Shown: piece by piece, positions 1-10,842 of the stretch
Numbering within the stretch: the stretch's first letter is position 1
Layout of the letters: each line of letters begins with the position of its first letter
DNA from: Floccularia luteovirens
Taxonomy: Eukaryota > Basidiomycota > Agaricomycetes > Agaricales > Squamanitaceae
Length of the DNA: 64,000 bases
Direction: 5' to 3'
NCBI GenBank assembly: GCA_009739215.1
Contig: VSJF01000003.1
Coordinates: forward strand, 1,426,001 to 1,490,000
The notes under the pieces: model-generated
Databases searched by the model: none
What the model saw: only the letters and a program-made list of their open reading frames with translations
Told to the model about the DNA's origin: nothing
Position numbers and translations under genes: made by a program

Positions 1-1195
1 GGGCCCAAATTTGACGGTGTATTGTCCTAAAAAACCGCACATGTTAGTCGATCAATGAGGTAATAGAGGTCATAATTCAAACCTGTATCTGTAAATATCT
101 GGAAGAAGCATTAAGTTACGTGGAGAAACCAAATACAAGATAAGATCACCTCACGGCCAAATCCCCGGAAAGCTCGACTTATGTATGCAATCTCCTCTCC
201 GCGGGCATCGTGTAATCGAAAGTCCCATGCAAGGAAACCTGAATCAACTTTGGCAAACTGAGTAAATGTTGCAGGTCCTGGTTCTGGTTGTGGCTCTGAT
301 GCTAATGATAGAAGTTGAGAACCACCAACAGCTCTTATGAGCATAAGAATATGAGCAGTGATAGAAACGTTCCCAACTGTGATACATACCTAAGAAATAG
401 ATCATAACGTCGCCTCCAGGGATGCCAAACCTGCTGCACTTCTGCGAAGGTATCCAAAACCGGTTCGCCTTGGGTAGTATATTCAGAGAAGTTTTTCAAT
501 CGCTGGAGATACATTCTTGAGTTTATCCAGGCAAACGGACGTCTAACCTGTTTGTCACATCAGCTGGAGATTCACAATTGCAGAATACATCCGAACATGC
601 CCATAGTATAGGTGAACCATGCAGATCCATCACCACTGCTTTGAATGGACGATGGGTTGCAAATGCTTGTCGTGCCATAACACCCCAAAAACCCTTTGGT
701 TCTTCTGCAATAAATCCTACGATTTCTCCAGCTGGATTGGCTGAGATTGTCATGTCAGAGGAATGTGATTTTCGAGTTAAATAAACATGACATACTAATA
801 GAGTACTTGTTGGATTGTTCAAAGCCAATGAACACGTTTAGCATTTCAAGTTGTCTATTGACAAGTGAGGGGTATGGCAGCAGAAAAATAGCAAAAACAT
901 ACCGTTCTATGATTAATGAGTCGCAGTTAAGCAGCAAGGATCTAATCCCATCCTTTGGGTCACTAGTTGGCGGTCTTTGTGACGCGTTCAACAATTGAGA
1001 GTCGGCTGAATACGGTGCACCCTCTACTAGAGGTGTGTCGGAAAGCTTTTTTGAAAGTTTGGTGGGACGTGTTCTTCCGACGCCTAAGCTTTTCGAAAAA
1101 CGAGATATGGCATAAGATCTGGAGAGCTTTGGATGTATGTTTGTTGTGAATATGTTTAGAAACGTTGTACTCATCGCTCTGTTGCATGTCATCAT
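1..1195 (-). CDS. AIM25: Phospholipid scramblase, Aim25-like (5' complete, 3' end cut by window edge)
   Basis: The spliced product belongs to the scramblase (PLSCR/Aim25) family, which moves phospholipids between bilayer leaflets; fungal members are mitochondrial. Family blocks seen in order are RQLEMLNVFIGFEQSNKY, GFIAEEPKGF, RQAFATHRPFKAVVMD, RRPFAWINSRMYLQRL, EVQQVWHPWRRRYDLFL, SEPQPEPGPATFTQFAKVD, GFLAWDF and RAFRGFGREIFTDTGQYTVKF. The basic, Ser-rich N-terminus fits a mitochondrial targeting sequence. Introns are inferred near 36-79, 152-98, 333-391, 548-600, 747-803 and 855-902; the one at 548-600 starts with GC rather than GT. The start at 1195 is the first Met of the open exon, with 1174 as an alternative. 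The last codons lie beyond base 1. Family assignment is firm; the start and the substrate are not. Confidence 0.88.
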
Positions 1196-1581
1196 GGTAA
1201 ATTTTGATGTTTAATAACCGAAATTGATCGGGACACCGGCACCCAAGACGGTCAGGCCCGCAAAACCTTTCTGTGTTAAACGGCATTTCATGCATAGGCA
1301 CAAGTCCTTGTTGCCTCTCATTCATGCTTCACGATTACGTCGCACTGCCTCAACAGCGGCGAAATTGAAGGTAATGCCTTCCTACGAGCCTGATCACCTC
1401 AAATTTTAACGTATGAGTAGCCGTCAGACTGGAAAATTACATCGGAAATAACCTCTTCTCCTTACTCTCCTTCTCCTTCGTTCCACGACATCCAGCCAGT
1501 CAGGGATGGTTTCCCAACCAGTGTAAGTCCTTAAATACGTATCATTTTATCATGATAATCATCCATGATAATGTTCTTTAG

Positions 1582-4309
1582 TCGCCACCTTCATATCTCC
1601 CAACTGCCAAAACATGGCCGCCGCCTTTGACATCTGTGCATAATACAAGTTCACAGTTCCAGAAACAAAAATTACCGTCCAACTCTCTGAACAAATGGAA
1701 ACGCGTCCTTCCGGTTGAATTAAAACCACTCTCATTCAAGGATGAAAAAACCCGGCAATTTCAGCATCCAGCACGACAAACAGTAACAGACCCCTCACGG
1801 CACCACATCAATAACACCTCGCGGAAACCCCAACGAAACATCTATCAAGCCCCAAATAATCACTCTCGTTCTTCTGCAATAAAAACGTTATCAAAAGAAT
1901 CCATGCGAAGTAGAAATGAAAAAACGACCGGTGACAGGATATCCAAGGAAAGGGGGTCAATAAGGACGCACGAACCGGCAAGGTCACTACATTCTTTGGG
2001 AAAACGAACTGCTACTGACGAAGAAGCTATTATAGATCTCATAAGACTTCAAAAAGAAGTACACACCGAATACTTAAAGACGTGTACATACCCACCACTG
2101 TTTCAGTTGGCACCTTGGCAAGATTGCTTGATGTCAAGTTGGGTAGGTGGCTACAACTGCTCAACGGTTGTTCCTTCTTACACACTTAAATCACCAATTA
2201 TAGCAACGCTTCAGCGCAAGATGAGACAGTCAGGGATGGAGAATGAGGCCAATCATGATCATGGTTCGCATTATATCTTTAGGTTCTTATAGATCACAGC
2301 TCATAAAGATAACAGTTCTAACCTCTGAATACGCCGCCCTGCTTGCGGGAGAATTCAGACGTAATCCAATCGTTAATGACGAAGCTGCTTTCGATATATA
2401 TCCACCGTTCGCATTCCATTAACATCAACAAGCAGTGATGTTACTAACATGATTAACTTTGTAGTCCTCCCCACCCTGATCCAATGTGTTGCCCATCCCG
2501 TCCCCCAGTTGTTACGATAATGGGACACGTTGACCACGGTAAAACAACACTTCTGGATACTTTACGTTCTTCTTCAGTAGCTAAGGGAGAAGCCGGTGGT
2601 ATTACCCAACATATTGGCGCATTTTCTGTACCTGTGCCGCAGACCGAAAATGCGACTGGTCCACAGTCGATCACTTTCCTTGATACCCCGGGCCATGCTG
2701 CATTTTCTGCTATGCGAGCCAGGGGAGCAGGTGTTACCGATATTGTTGTGCTTGTCGTTGCTGCCGATGATGGTATCATGCCCCAAACAAAGGAGGTTAT
2801 CGAACTCGTGAAAAAAGACGAAGGAAAGGTTGGCCTAGTTGTTGCGATTAACAAGATTGATAAGCCAGGGGTCGATGTAGTAAGTTAAATTTGCAGACTT
2901 ATCTGATAATCGGATTCCTCACGATCAAAAAGGAAACGGTTAAACGTGGATTATTGGTGGAGGGCATACAATTAGAAGACTTCGGTGGTGACATACCTTG
3001 TGTCCATGTTTCAGGAATGACCGGCGAAGGACTTCAAGAACTCATTGAAACACTGTCCACTATGGCAGAACTGCAGGAGCTTCGCGCTGAACGCGATGGC
3101 GTAGTTTATGGACACGTCTTAGAATCAAAAATGCAAAAAGGATTGGGGTAAGAAAAACTGTTTCCTGATTTAGTTGGTTTAGTGATTAATGATCCTGAAC
3201 TCTTATCTAGTCCTGTTTCTACTGTACTGGTGCTTCGTGGGTGTCTCAGAACGGGAACCCACATTATCAGTGGTCCAAATCAGGCAAAGATTAAATCAAT
3301 GTCGGATTCAGCTGGAAAGTCTGTCAAGGAGGCCTATCCTGGAATAGCCGTCACAGTTTCTGGATGGAAATCTCTTCCCAAAGCTGGTGATGATGTCATC
3401 AGTGGTGCGGAATCAGACATAAAAAAAGCTGTAGTAAACCGCATGCGGAAAACAGAGCTGGAAGCATCCCTTGAAGATGTGTCTGTCATCAATGAAAATC
3501 GTCGCAAGGAGCGTTTACTCAGGATATCAGAAACAAACATTGACAGTAAACCTACAAAGGAGGAACCTAGCGGACCTCTAGAATTGAATCTGGTCGTCAA
3601 GGCTGATGTAAGCGGTAGTGTTGAGGCTATCGAAGGCGCTTTACAGGGAATTGGCAGCAAAAAGGCCTGCACAAAAGTGGTATCTGCAGGGGTAGGAAAT
3701 ATTTCAGAGTTTGACGTAATGATGGCCAAAGCTGCGGGTGGTAATTTTTTCATATTATCTATTCAGTTAGAATATGCTAATACTGTTATCAGCGACGATT
3801 GTGGGGTTTTCCGTGTCCGCACCGCGGGCCATAGAAATACTCGCTGCTCAAAATGGGATCCCAATTACATCATCAAATATCATCTATCGTCTGCTAGAAG
3901 AGGTCGAAAATCGAGTGATCGCTCTTTTACCTGTTACTATTGAAACAAAAGTAACTGGGGAAGCAACTGTTGTGCAGTTGTTTGAAATACAGTTGAAATC
4001 CAAACAGTCGCGCAAAGTAGCTGGTTGCCGTGTTGTGAACGGTGTAGTAGAAAAGGATAAACATGCCAGGGTTATACGGTCAGGTAAAAATATTTACGAA
4101 GGTGAGCAGCATTGTAATGATAATTGTTTTCCCCCGTTGAATTAAACCATCTTCAAGGCTCCTTAGAGACTCTGCGCCAACTGAAGAAGGATGTCACGGA
4201 GGTACGGAAAGGAATAGAATGCGGTTTGAGTTTCGCCGACTTCGCTGATCTCCGTGAAGGCGATATTATTCAAATGTATAAGACGATAGAAAAGCCTGGC
4301 TCGCTATAG
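1582..4309 (+). CDS. IFM1: Mitochondrial translation initiation factor IF-2
   Basis: This GTPase places initiator tRNA on the mitochondrial small ribosomal subunit. The G1 loop GHVDHGKT is at about 2526, followed by LDTPGHAAF (G3) and INKID (G4). Upstream is the IF2 linker ([36 protein letters not shown]); downstream are domains II-IV ([49 protein letters not shown]) and a stop at 4307-4309. Inferred introns include about 2141-2200, 2264-2315, 2408-2463, 2880-2932, about 3150-3205, 3738-3792 and about 4102-4156, all keeping frame. The basic, low-complexity N-terminal region fits a mitochondrial leader. The first exon and start codon are unresolved: the open frame begins after an acceptor at 1581 with no Met, and a change of frame is needed somewhere between about 1990 and 2080. 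Confidence 0.9.
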
Positions 4310-4381
4310 CCACACATAGAATCAGAGATAAACTCCTCTAATCACAAATATATGTGTGTAATCGAGAAAACCATTACAGTG

Positions 4382-5778
4382 TCAACCCTGCGCAATTTTT
4401 GCTGTGTTACTTTCATCAAGAATCACTTCTTTAGCGCCAACCGTTCCAGTTCTCCCTTTAACCCCAAAAGTTAGACTAACGTTCCCAATATTTTTATCAG
4501 TCTTTTCTAAGACTACCCAGCTACGCGTGTCCATCTTCTGAAGATGTAAATCCACCTAAATGCAATCAGATCAAGAACTTTTTATATTCATTACACCTGT
4601 ACCTTTGTACCCATCACCTGGAAGGTCGATCTTTCCGGGTTTATTGGGCCAAAAAGATTTAAAGTATGACGAAATCTTTTGGACCCAGGCAAACGTAAAT
4701 CTAATGTAACCTGGACCCTGTAAGCATGTCGTTTTCTGTGGAGTAGGATATATATACCTGATCTTCCCGGAATTCGACGGTACTGTGTGTTTTATCAACC
4801 TGTTTCCCAAAGATGGAGACATGGACTTGTTCCAAAGTCTGATAATGATCAATGCGACAGTTCACGTTTTCCTCAGCCTGGTGTGCCGTAAGTAAATGGC
4901 ATGAGAAAAATAATAGTCACTTGCTTTAGGATCAGACACGCGGGGAGCAAAAACGTGGCGGCCTGTCTTGCAACCTTCAATTTTGAGAAACTCGTCAAAT
5001 TCTAACACCCGGCGTTTGCAGCAGAAATAACCCTAAAAAAATCTGTCAGCCTCAGGGATAACTCATGGTTCAATCGTCGCGAATCTCGAACCTTGCTGCC
5101 CTCATGAAAAATTGGCTAAAGCCATATAGACCATTGAGTATCTGTAGATCCCGCTAATGACATGACTACCTACCGGAGCGGGATGATAAATACATACCGA
5201 ACCCTCACCGTTTTCACTCCGATTGATCTCATCGCTCACAAAGAATGTTCGACATCCTTTCCTACGGCAAGGCGTACCAGGTTTGACGACAACACTCAAA
5301 TCATCTTCCTCTTCCAGGATTTCAGGAGCAGGAGCAGCCATTTGCGCATCGACTACTGTTTTTACTTTCGGAGCTGTGGTGTACACTTCTTTACCTTCAG
5401 CATCCGTGTGTTGAGAAAGGTTTGTTGTAGGGGTTGGCTTAGGAGCCTCTACTTTGGGGGAATCATTGCTATGAGCATCTGCCTCTACACAGCCCTGTAA
5501 AAGATTAAACATAATTATAATTGATAAATAATCGACAATTTTGATGAATCGTACAGGAATGGACATGAACTCGTCAAAGTCCAGGACTGGTTTATTTACA
5601 GTCGCACAACATGACCACGATTTGAGACCTTCATGAAAAACCTGTAATGCGATATTGCAGTCATGATTGCAGCAATCTTAGTCAGGGCATAGCTTACCGG
5701 AGCACCTGGATGATGCAGGCATTTTTCTGTGCTGTTTTCTGTGTACTCCTGTCCACAACCTTTCCGAGTGCAACGCAT
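4382..5778 (-). CDS. CHORD- and CS-domain co-chaperone (CHORDC1/morgana-like)
   Basis: Two zinc-binding CHORD domains followed by a p23-like CS domain define the CHORDC1/morgana/RAR1 family, which works with Hsp90. CHORD1 starts at the Met (CTRKGCGQEY, then [20 protein letters not shown] and DFDEFMSIPGC). CHORD2 has PCRRKGCRTFF, YHPAP, FHEGSKGYFCCKRR and EFDEFLKIEGCKTGRH. The CS domain has NCRIDHYQTLEQVHVSIFGK, VTLDLRLPGSKRFRH, FGPINPERSTF and SWVVLEK. An acidic linker separates the CHORDs. At least six short introns are needed, for example the one ending before 4530 with acceptor ATTTAG. The start at 5778 is the first codon of CHORD1, as in homologues. It converges with the IF-2 gene, with the stops 73 bp apart. 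Confidence 0.93.
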
Positions 5779-5900
5779 TCTAGCACGATGACGACTATAT
5801 TAAAAAGGATAATGGTAGTGTCGATGAACAGTATATATCTAAAATCTATCAACAACAGAACTGATAAGGAAGTCCTGGACAGGAGTTTCGTGAACCTTCC

Positions 5901-7065
5901 TTAAGTTTCTGAATTCGTTGTATTATGTAATCTATTAGAACCATATGCTTCCCAAACTAAAAAGCCAACACCCCATGGTCCAACACGCCCAAGGGTACGC
6001 ATGCAACTGTAAAATTTAATGCGCAGTTTTGACTTGGTCGTTCCGTCTGGCGTGCTGGTATGTACCGAGGGATTTTTTACGAATGACAGGAGTCCTTCTT
6101 CGCGGGCTGTATGGACTATCACTTTAATGGAAGAAAGCAGAGAATCTGATGGACTGAGAATCTTGTTCAAATGGATTATTCGTCGTACTTTATCCCACGG
6201 TCGACACATCACATCGTAAGCGAGTCCAGCAACGACCTGCATGACATTGCGTCATCACCGGTTACCGGAAGAAAAACGAGACAAAGGGAGTTACTTACAC
6301 CGCCCGTGACAAGCGCACTACTATGGACGACCCTTGATAGTTGTCCAGGATCAATTTTCGTTGGCTTTGTGTCTACCATATCTTGTACTGATCCTTTCAA
6401 AACCAACGCAGAGCGACGGCTCAGTTCAAAAATTGTGAAGAATACAGAAAAAGCTGATTAACATCGATTATTTGAGATACGCTGCGGGTATGTCATTGGC
6501 TTACCACATATGTCTTTAGCACATCCCCATCCCCAGCCGTTCCATCCTCGACCTGCCATCTCTCCAACTTCTTTCATCCATCCCCGCAGTTGTCGGATAT
6601 CCTGTAGTTTCTGATCTGGAAGGGCTTCACCAGTGGAACCTCGGAAAACCTCCTTCCATGCGTGGGACCAGCTGTGACCGGCTGTTCCTCCTTCTATCAC
6701 CAAACGGACATTTTCTGCAGGCGCTGCAACCAAAGCTTGCATTCCACCTGCAATGCCTCCAGAAATTGCAGCGGCCAGAAGCGGATGTTGCCCAAGGCGA
6801 AGTTCTAAAGTATCGTATGCCTGGGCGTAACTGGCCCATAAGACTGTACCCAGCGTTGCATTTACTATCATAGGTGGAACGAAATGCTTTGGAATCACAC
6901 TGAACTAAAAAAAATCCCATACCATTCATATCAGCTCGTATCGATAAACAGAGTACTCACACCTTGTAATTTTATTAATGAGACGAAATACGATGGACTC
7001 AAAGAAGTGCCTTGTTGGGTAGCAAGATTTCCTAAGGACTGCCACCCGCTGACTTGTGAACTCAT
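5901..7065 (-). CDS. Mitochondrial carrier-like membrane protein
   Basis: The joined exons give a protein of roughly 330 residues with hydrophobic, Gly-rich segments. Examples are VNATLGTVLWASYAQAYD, AAISGGIAGGMQALVAAPAE and GRVGPWGVGFLVWEAYG. A degenerate carrier-type motif is seen at YDVMCRPWDKVRRI. The GGIAGGMQALVAAPAENVR segment resembles the Gly-rich start of a mitochondrial carrier repeat followed by a substitute for PxD/ExxR. Start at 7065 (MSSQVSGW). Introns are near 6904-6960 (donor GTGAGT), 6468-6515 and 6239-6298, each keeping phase. Stop at 5901-5903. I infer an inner-membrane member of the mitochondrial carrier superfamily; no substrate can be named, because the canonical motifs are poorly kept. 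Confidence 0.7.
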
Positions 7066-7462
7066 GTCATGTTGGCATTCATCACTTGCAGACTCTAATT
7101 ATAATACCTTTTGAAGGTCGAAAGAACCTTACTGGACGGGAGAAATACAAGGCAATACTGCGGCTTATCGTACGGGCCAGAGCTGCTTGTAAGCTTCCTT
7201 GTTCATCTGAAGTGAAAAGTTTTAAGTTTCTATAGGCCTTTTTGGCAGAAATGACAAACTTTTATGTTTTTCAGCGCCATCAATTTGGATATCTGACATG
7301 CATTCAATGGAGGCAAAGCAAACTTGTGACGGTGAAATATTGTGTATACGGCTTTAAAAGTAAATACTGCCAAACAATTCGGCTATAATTGAATTAAATG
7401 AACTTCCAAGTTACTTAGTGGATCCTCTGACTTTACAAAAATACGGGTTGGTAGGGATACTA

Positions 7463-8286
7463 ATGTTGCGCAATCTTTGTACACACGCTTCGGAAACACT
7501 GCTCACCCCTCCAAGATATCCTGCTGCGTTCAATTTCTGGCCCGATTTTTTCTCACTTTATGAACAACGAATACTCCTCTCGGCCGCCCTTCAAAAACTG
7601 GATAGTGTGGAATCGAGAAAAAAAATCCGTCGCCGCAAGCAATTCTTAGAATCCAGGTATACAGAGAACTCTGATCCACTATCAATCCAAGGCCTGTTTC
7701 TTCCTGATACTTTCTATGACTTTCAAGAGGTAAGTACCGGATACTTGTCATTATGGATCGGTACTGAAGGTAGGGTAGGGTCACTACGATGGTGTCATAC
7801 ATCATTTTCGTGAAATGCACTTGACTTCTTGGCCTGGAGCCGATTTTCCCGAACTCTCCGCAATATTACAGAGACTTTATAGCTTGTGTCCTTCACAGGA
7901 CAGACAGACACACCTGCTTCATTTGTCCTCTTCGGGACATATCCTTCCCCATGTAGACAACGTTGATGCAAGTGGCTCTTGGATCCTCGGCGTTAGTTTA
8001 GGTGACACCAGAAGGTTGAGAATGGAGCAAGCCAAAGGAGAGAGATTATCGCTTAACGTTATCCTTCCTTCTGGAAGTGTCTATCTACAACAGTGTGTCT
8101 TCCCTTCTTTTATATCCATATAGCAGCAGCCGTTAAAAATATATGCGTATCAGAGATCAAATGCGATTCAATTACAGACATTCCATTGATCCTAGTGATT
8201 ATTCTAAGACTGGAACTTATAATGCACAGCGTTTAAGCATAATGATCAGGGTAAAAAAAACCTACTATCACATCTCTTGTTTCTGA
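7463..8286 (+). CDS. ALKBH7-like 2-oxoglutarate/Fe(II) oxygenase
   Basis: This is an AlkB-superfamily oxygenase of the ALKBH7 kind, a mitochondrial branch. The iron ligands are visible: HVD within GHILPHVDNVDASGSW and the distal His in NYRHSI; the 2-oxoglutarate-binding Arg fits QRLSIMIR. LPSGSVYLQQ also matches the family. The chosen Met at 7463 opens a leader-like sequence (MLRNLCTHASETLL), as expected for mitochondrial import; earlier codons in frame lack an ATG. Introns are inferred at about 7730-7778 (joining FQE to GHYDGVIHHF) and from about 8093 to 8152 (joining YLQQ to DQMRFNY). The last exon runs to a TGA at 8284-8286 and overlaps the opposite-strand gene at 8233. The last ten residues could instead be intron. 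Confidence 0.82.
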
Positions 8287-9061
8287 TGCACAATCATGAT
8301 CAGGATCGACTAAAATTGCCCACCAAATAGCGAAATCCGAGTCGCCCTTATCGTATAGTTGGTCCTCCCTATCAATACTATAACGAGGCTTGTTATCATA
8401 ATTGTCGCCCACTAAGCGATATTAGATAAAGTAAACTGGACAAGCCGCGAATAATTCACCTCTTGATTTGCATGTGACTCCAATTCCATGTTGCATCATG
8501 TCACAGTCGTAACATGACAATGAAACCGAAAGGGACCGCCCTGGTACGACAACACTTTGTGTCGTGCATGTTATGTGGCGTCCCGTAATGAAACAACCTG
8601 CGATTCCGTCGCATTGACTCAATTTCACTAATGAACTCCTTAGACAACAAGAACCAACTAATAATGATATTTCAACTTCAAGTTCTTGTCCTTCCGGAAC
8701 TGAAAGGCCATGAATACTTTGCTTCCGCGGCAAAGTGCGGCAAGTATTTCCATGAAAAGGACAGGGTTTGTATTAAGATCTTGATCAAGAATTCATTGTT
8801 AACCACGAAGAATTGGCATTTAAACTCTTTCCACTTTTGGTTGGCTTCCAGAAACCGAAGAGTTGCTTGAACTCGTCTCACATGTCTAAAATTGTGAGCA
8901 TAGTCTTTACAACTTGAAGCCTGAAGTGTAGACCTTACTATGAGGTGAAACCCTTACAATTTGAAATTTACCTCGCTTTATACCATCAGCGCCCGTTGAC
9001 CAGGAGGCCTTATATTGACCTCGTAAGCACTCGATCTCTTTCCGGCAATCCTTGGACTCAT
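8233..9061 (-). CDS. Unidentified spliced gene, Cys-rich product
   Basis: I do not recognise the family. Three consecutive exons are open and join in phase: about 8804-8884 (RFLEANQKWKEFKCQFFV), 8460-8721 (HGLSVPEGQELEVEISLLVG, then LSQCDGIAGC, HITCTTQ, SCYDCDMMQHGIGVTCKSR) and 8233-8411 (VGDNYDNKPRYSIDREDQ ... VDPDHDCASETRDV). The introns are 8722-8803 and 8412-8459 with GT/AG ends. A likely first exon begins at the ATG at 9061 (MSPRIAGKRSSAYEVN), but its junction to the next exon could not be fixed. There is no signal peptide and no clear membrane segment. The stop is TAA at 8233-8235, so its 3' end overlaps the ALKBH7-like gene in antisense by about 54 bp. Confidence 0.5.
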
Positions 9062-9476
9062 GGCAGCATCAATTAGTAATTGATTAATCAAGTATTTTTG
9101 ACTCAGGCTGCGAACCTATAAAGACATGAGGCTTATAGGGGACAAAAGTGTTGTTTTTATAGATGTGGGGCCATTTATCGAATGTTGCTTCCGCTTAATG
9201 TACTCGATAGTCGCCACGATGGGTTCAAGATTGTTTATTCCCATGCGACTTACTTACATGATACATAAAAAGTTACAATACATTAGTCATGAAGTAAATA
9301 ATAAATATGCCGATGTAATGCTGATGATTGGGATTCTACATGAAGATGAGGAAAATGCAGTGAACTGAATGAACCTTCTACGAAACTATCTATCTAGAAT
9401 GCTGTCGGATGTCCATACTTATCCCTCCAAATAATTTTATGTCCATAATTATTCTCGCCATATCCAAATAAAGAAG

Positions 9477-9822
9477 CTAAGTCACCTTCGTAACTCCTGC
9501 CGCGCTGATAGAACTTTAAATAACAATTGAATCCAGATTGAAGGCAGATACTTACGGTAAGTTAACGGTAGCTCCGCCGTCACTCCTAATAACAAGAATT
9601 TGCGTTCCCTGACACAACAGACAAAGCTGGTCAGAGAGTGTACTTACGATGTTGGAGGTATACAAACTTACATCTGGCATGTAGCTGGATGATACTACCG
9701 CGCCATAAACTATTTGTCCAGAACCGTCCCAATAAAACACCCGTGTTCCAGCCTGATTGTCGGTTGGTCAGCGATGGTATAACTGTATAAAGAATAAAAT
9801 GCAAACAGAGAATGCGTTCATA
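9477..9822 (-). CDS. Very small spliced gene, YxWD...LPDGTQ type
   Basis: Three short exons join into a product of only about 55-60 residues. They carry AGTRVFYWDGSGQIVYG, then SSSYMPD joined to GTQILVIRSDGGATVNLP, then AAGVTKVT and a stop (TAG at 9477-9479). The introns end in good sites (GTAAGT at about 9552 and about 9675; acceptors TCAG). I recall similar short uncharacterised basidiomycete proteins with this WD-G-TV-S-R-PDGTQ-LP pattern, but I assign no function. The start at 9822 (MNAFS) relies on a weak GTTTGC donor and could be wrong. No signal peptide is visible. Confidence 0.45.
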
Positions 9823-10842
9823 GCCAAAATAGTAGGATGAGTACACTTGATATAAGAAGTGTAGGTTGGAGAAGTGACTTAAGATTTTTGTTCCGTTTGA
9901 ATTTATACACCTTGGTGGACGAGTAATTTCGCGAAAGACCCCTGGTTTAGCATAGGAATCGGCGATAGGAATACGGAATGAAGCACCTGAGCAATGGCAA
10001 CAAGACAACGAATTGCTAGAGAAGGACTTGGTTAACACAAGGCGAGTGAACAGTCTGCTACTGGGAACTGTAGATTGTTAAGTGATCACCGACGGTAGTA
10101 TGGATTTCCTGCATGAGGCCAAGGTAATAATTTGGCCCGGTTTCGCAAATTTCTATATTGACGCAGACCAGGGACCGAGCAGTTGGATTGAACAATCGAT
10201 CTTCGTTGATCCGGAAATAGGACATGATTCTAGACGAAATGACTTCAGAGAAGACGAGGGCAAGATATGTCAGAGGACATACACGAGTTGGGCTACTACA
10301 GTACGTAATCGAAACGCGTGGCGAATTGTCCGTCCAAGGGTAGGAGATAGTTCACAAGCATGTGCGTCTCAGACGCATGCAGGAATGGCATGGATTTCAT
10401 GTCCAGGTCTGAAAACAAATCATTAATAGACAAGTGAAGTTGGTTTGCGTGAGACCCGATAAAGGTGATCCTCGGAGGTGAGATATGTGAGTACGATGAG
10501 ACATCCCACAGTCACTAGAGAAAAGCCTAGCCTGTATACAATATCACAGAGTCCAAGAAGCTACTTGGTGCCAGAGCAAGCTCCAGGCAGAAGAGTCTAG
10601 TCATTTCATAACGGCGGATGAAGATAATGGCTGTTCAAACATTGAATATATGTGTGAAATTGGACCATCGCCAATGTAGCGAGAGTGTGTCGGAAGAACA
10701 CGATGTATAAAAATGGATGAGAGAGTATGTAAAGTTGAAATTCAATCATCTTCATCTTCTAATAATCACATTGTTTGCTCTTGTTGTCCCCTGATGCAAT
10801 TTGTCTCATTTCAAAATACTCTTACTCTACAGCTTGTCTACC
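9823..10842. other. Intergenic stretch, upstream of LST8
   Basis: No coding exon could be supported on either strand. The longest open frame (10082-10426, plus) has no recognisable motif and no splice partners. A TATAAAAA-like stretch lies at about 10705, and a pyrimidine-rich segment lies just before the LST8 start; promoter function is inferred. Confidence 0.4.

Noticed and set aside
10082..10426. Open frame of 114 codons on the plus strand
   Set aside because: No motif, no splice partners, no conserved pattern, and it lies in the LST8 upstream region.
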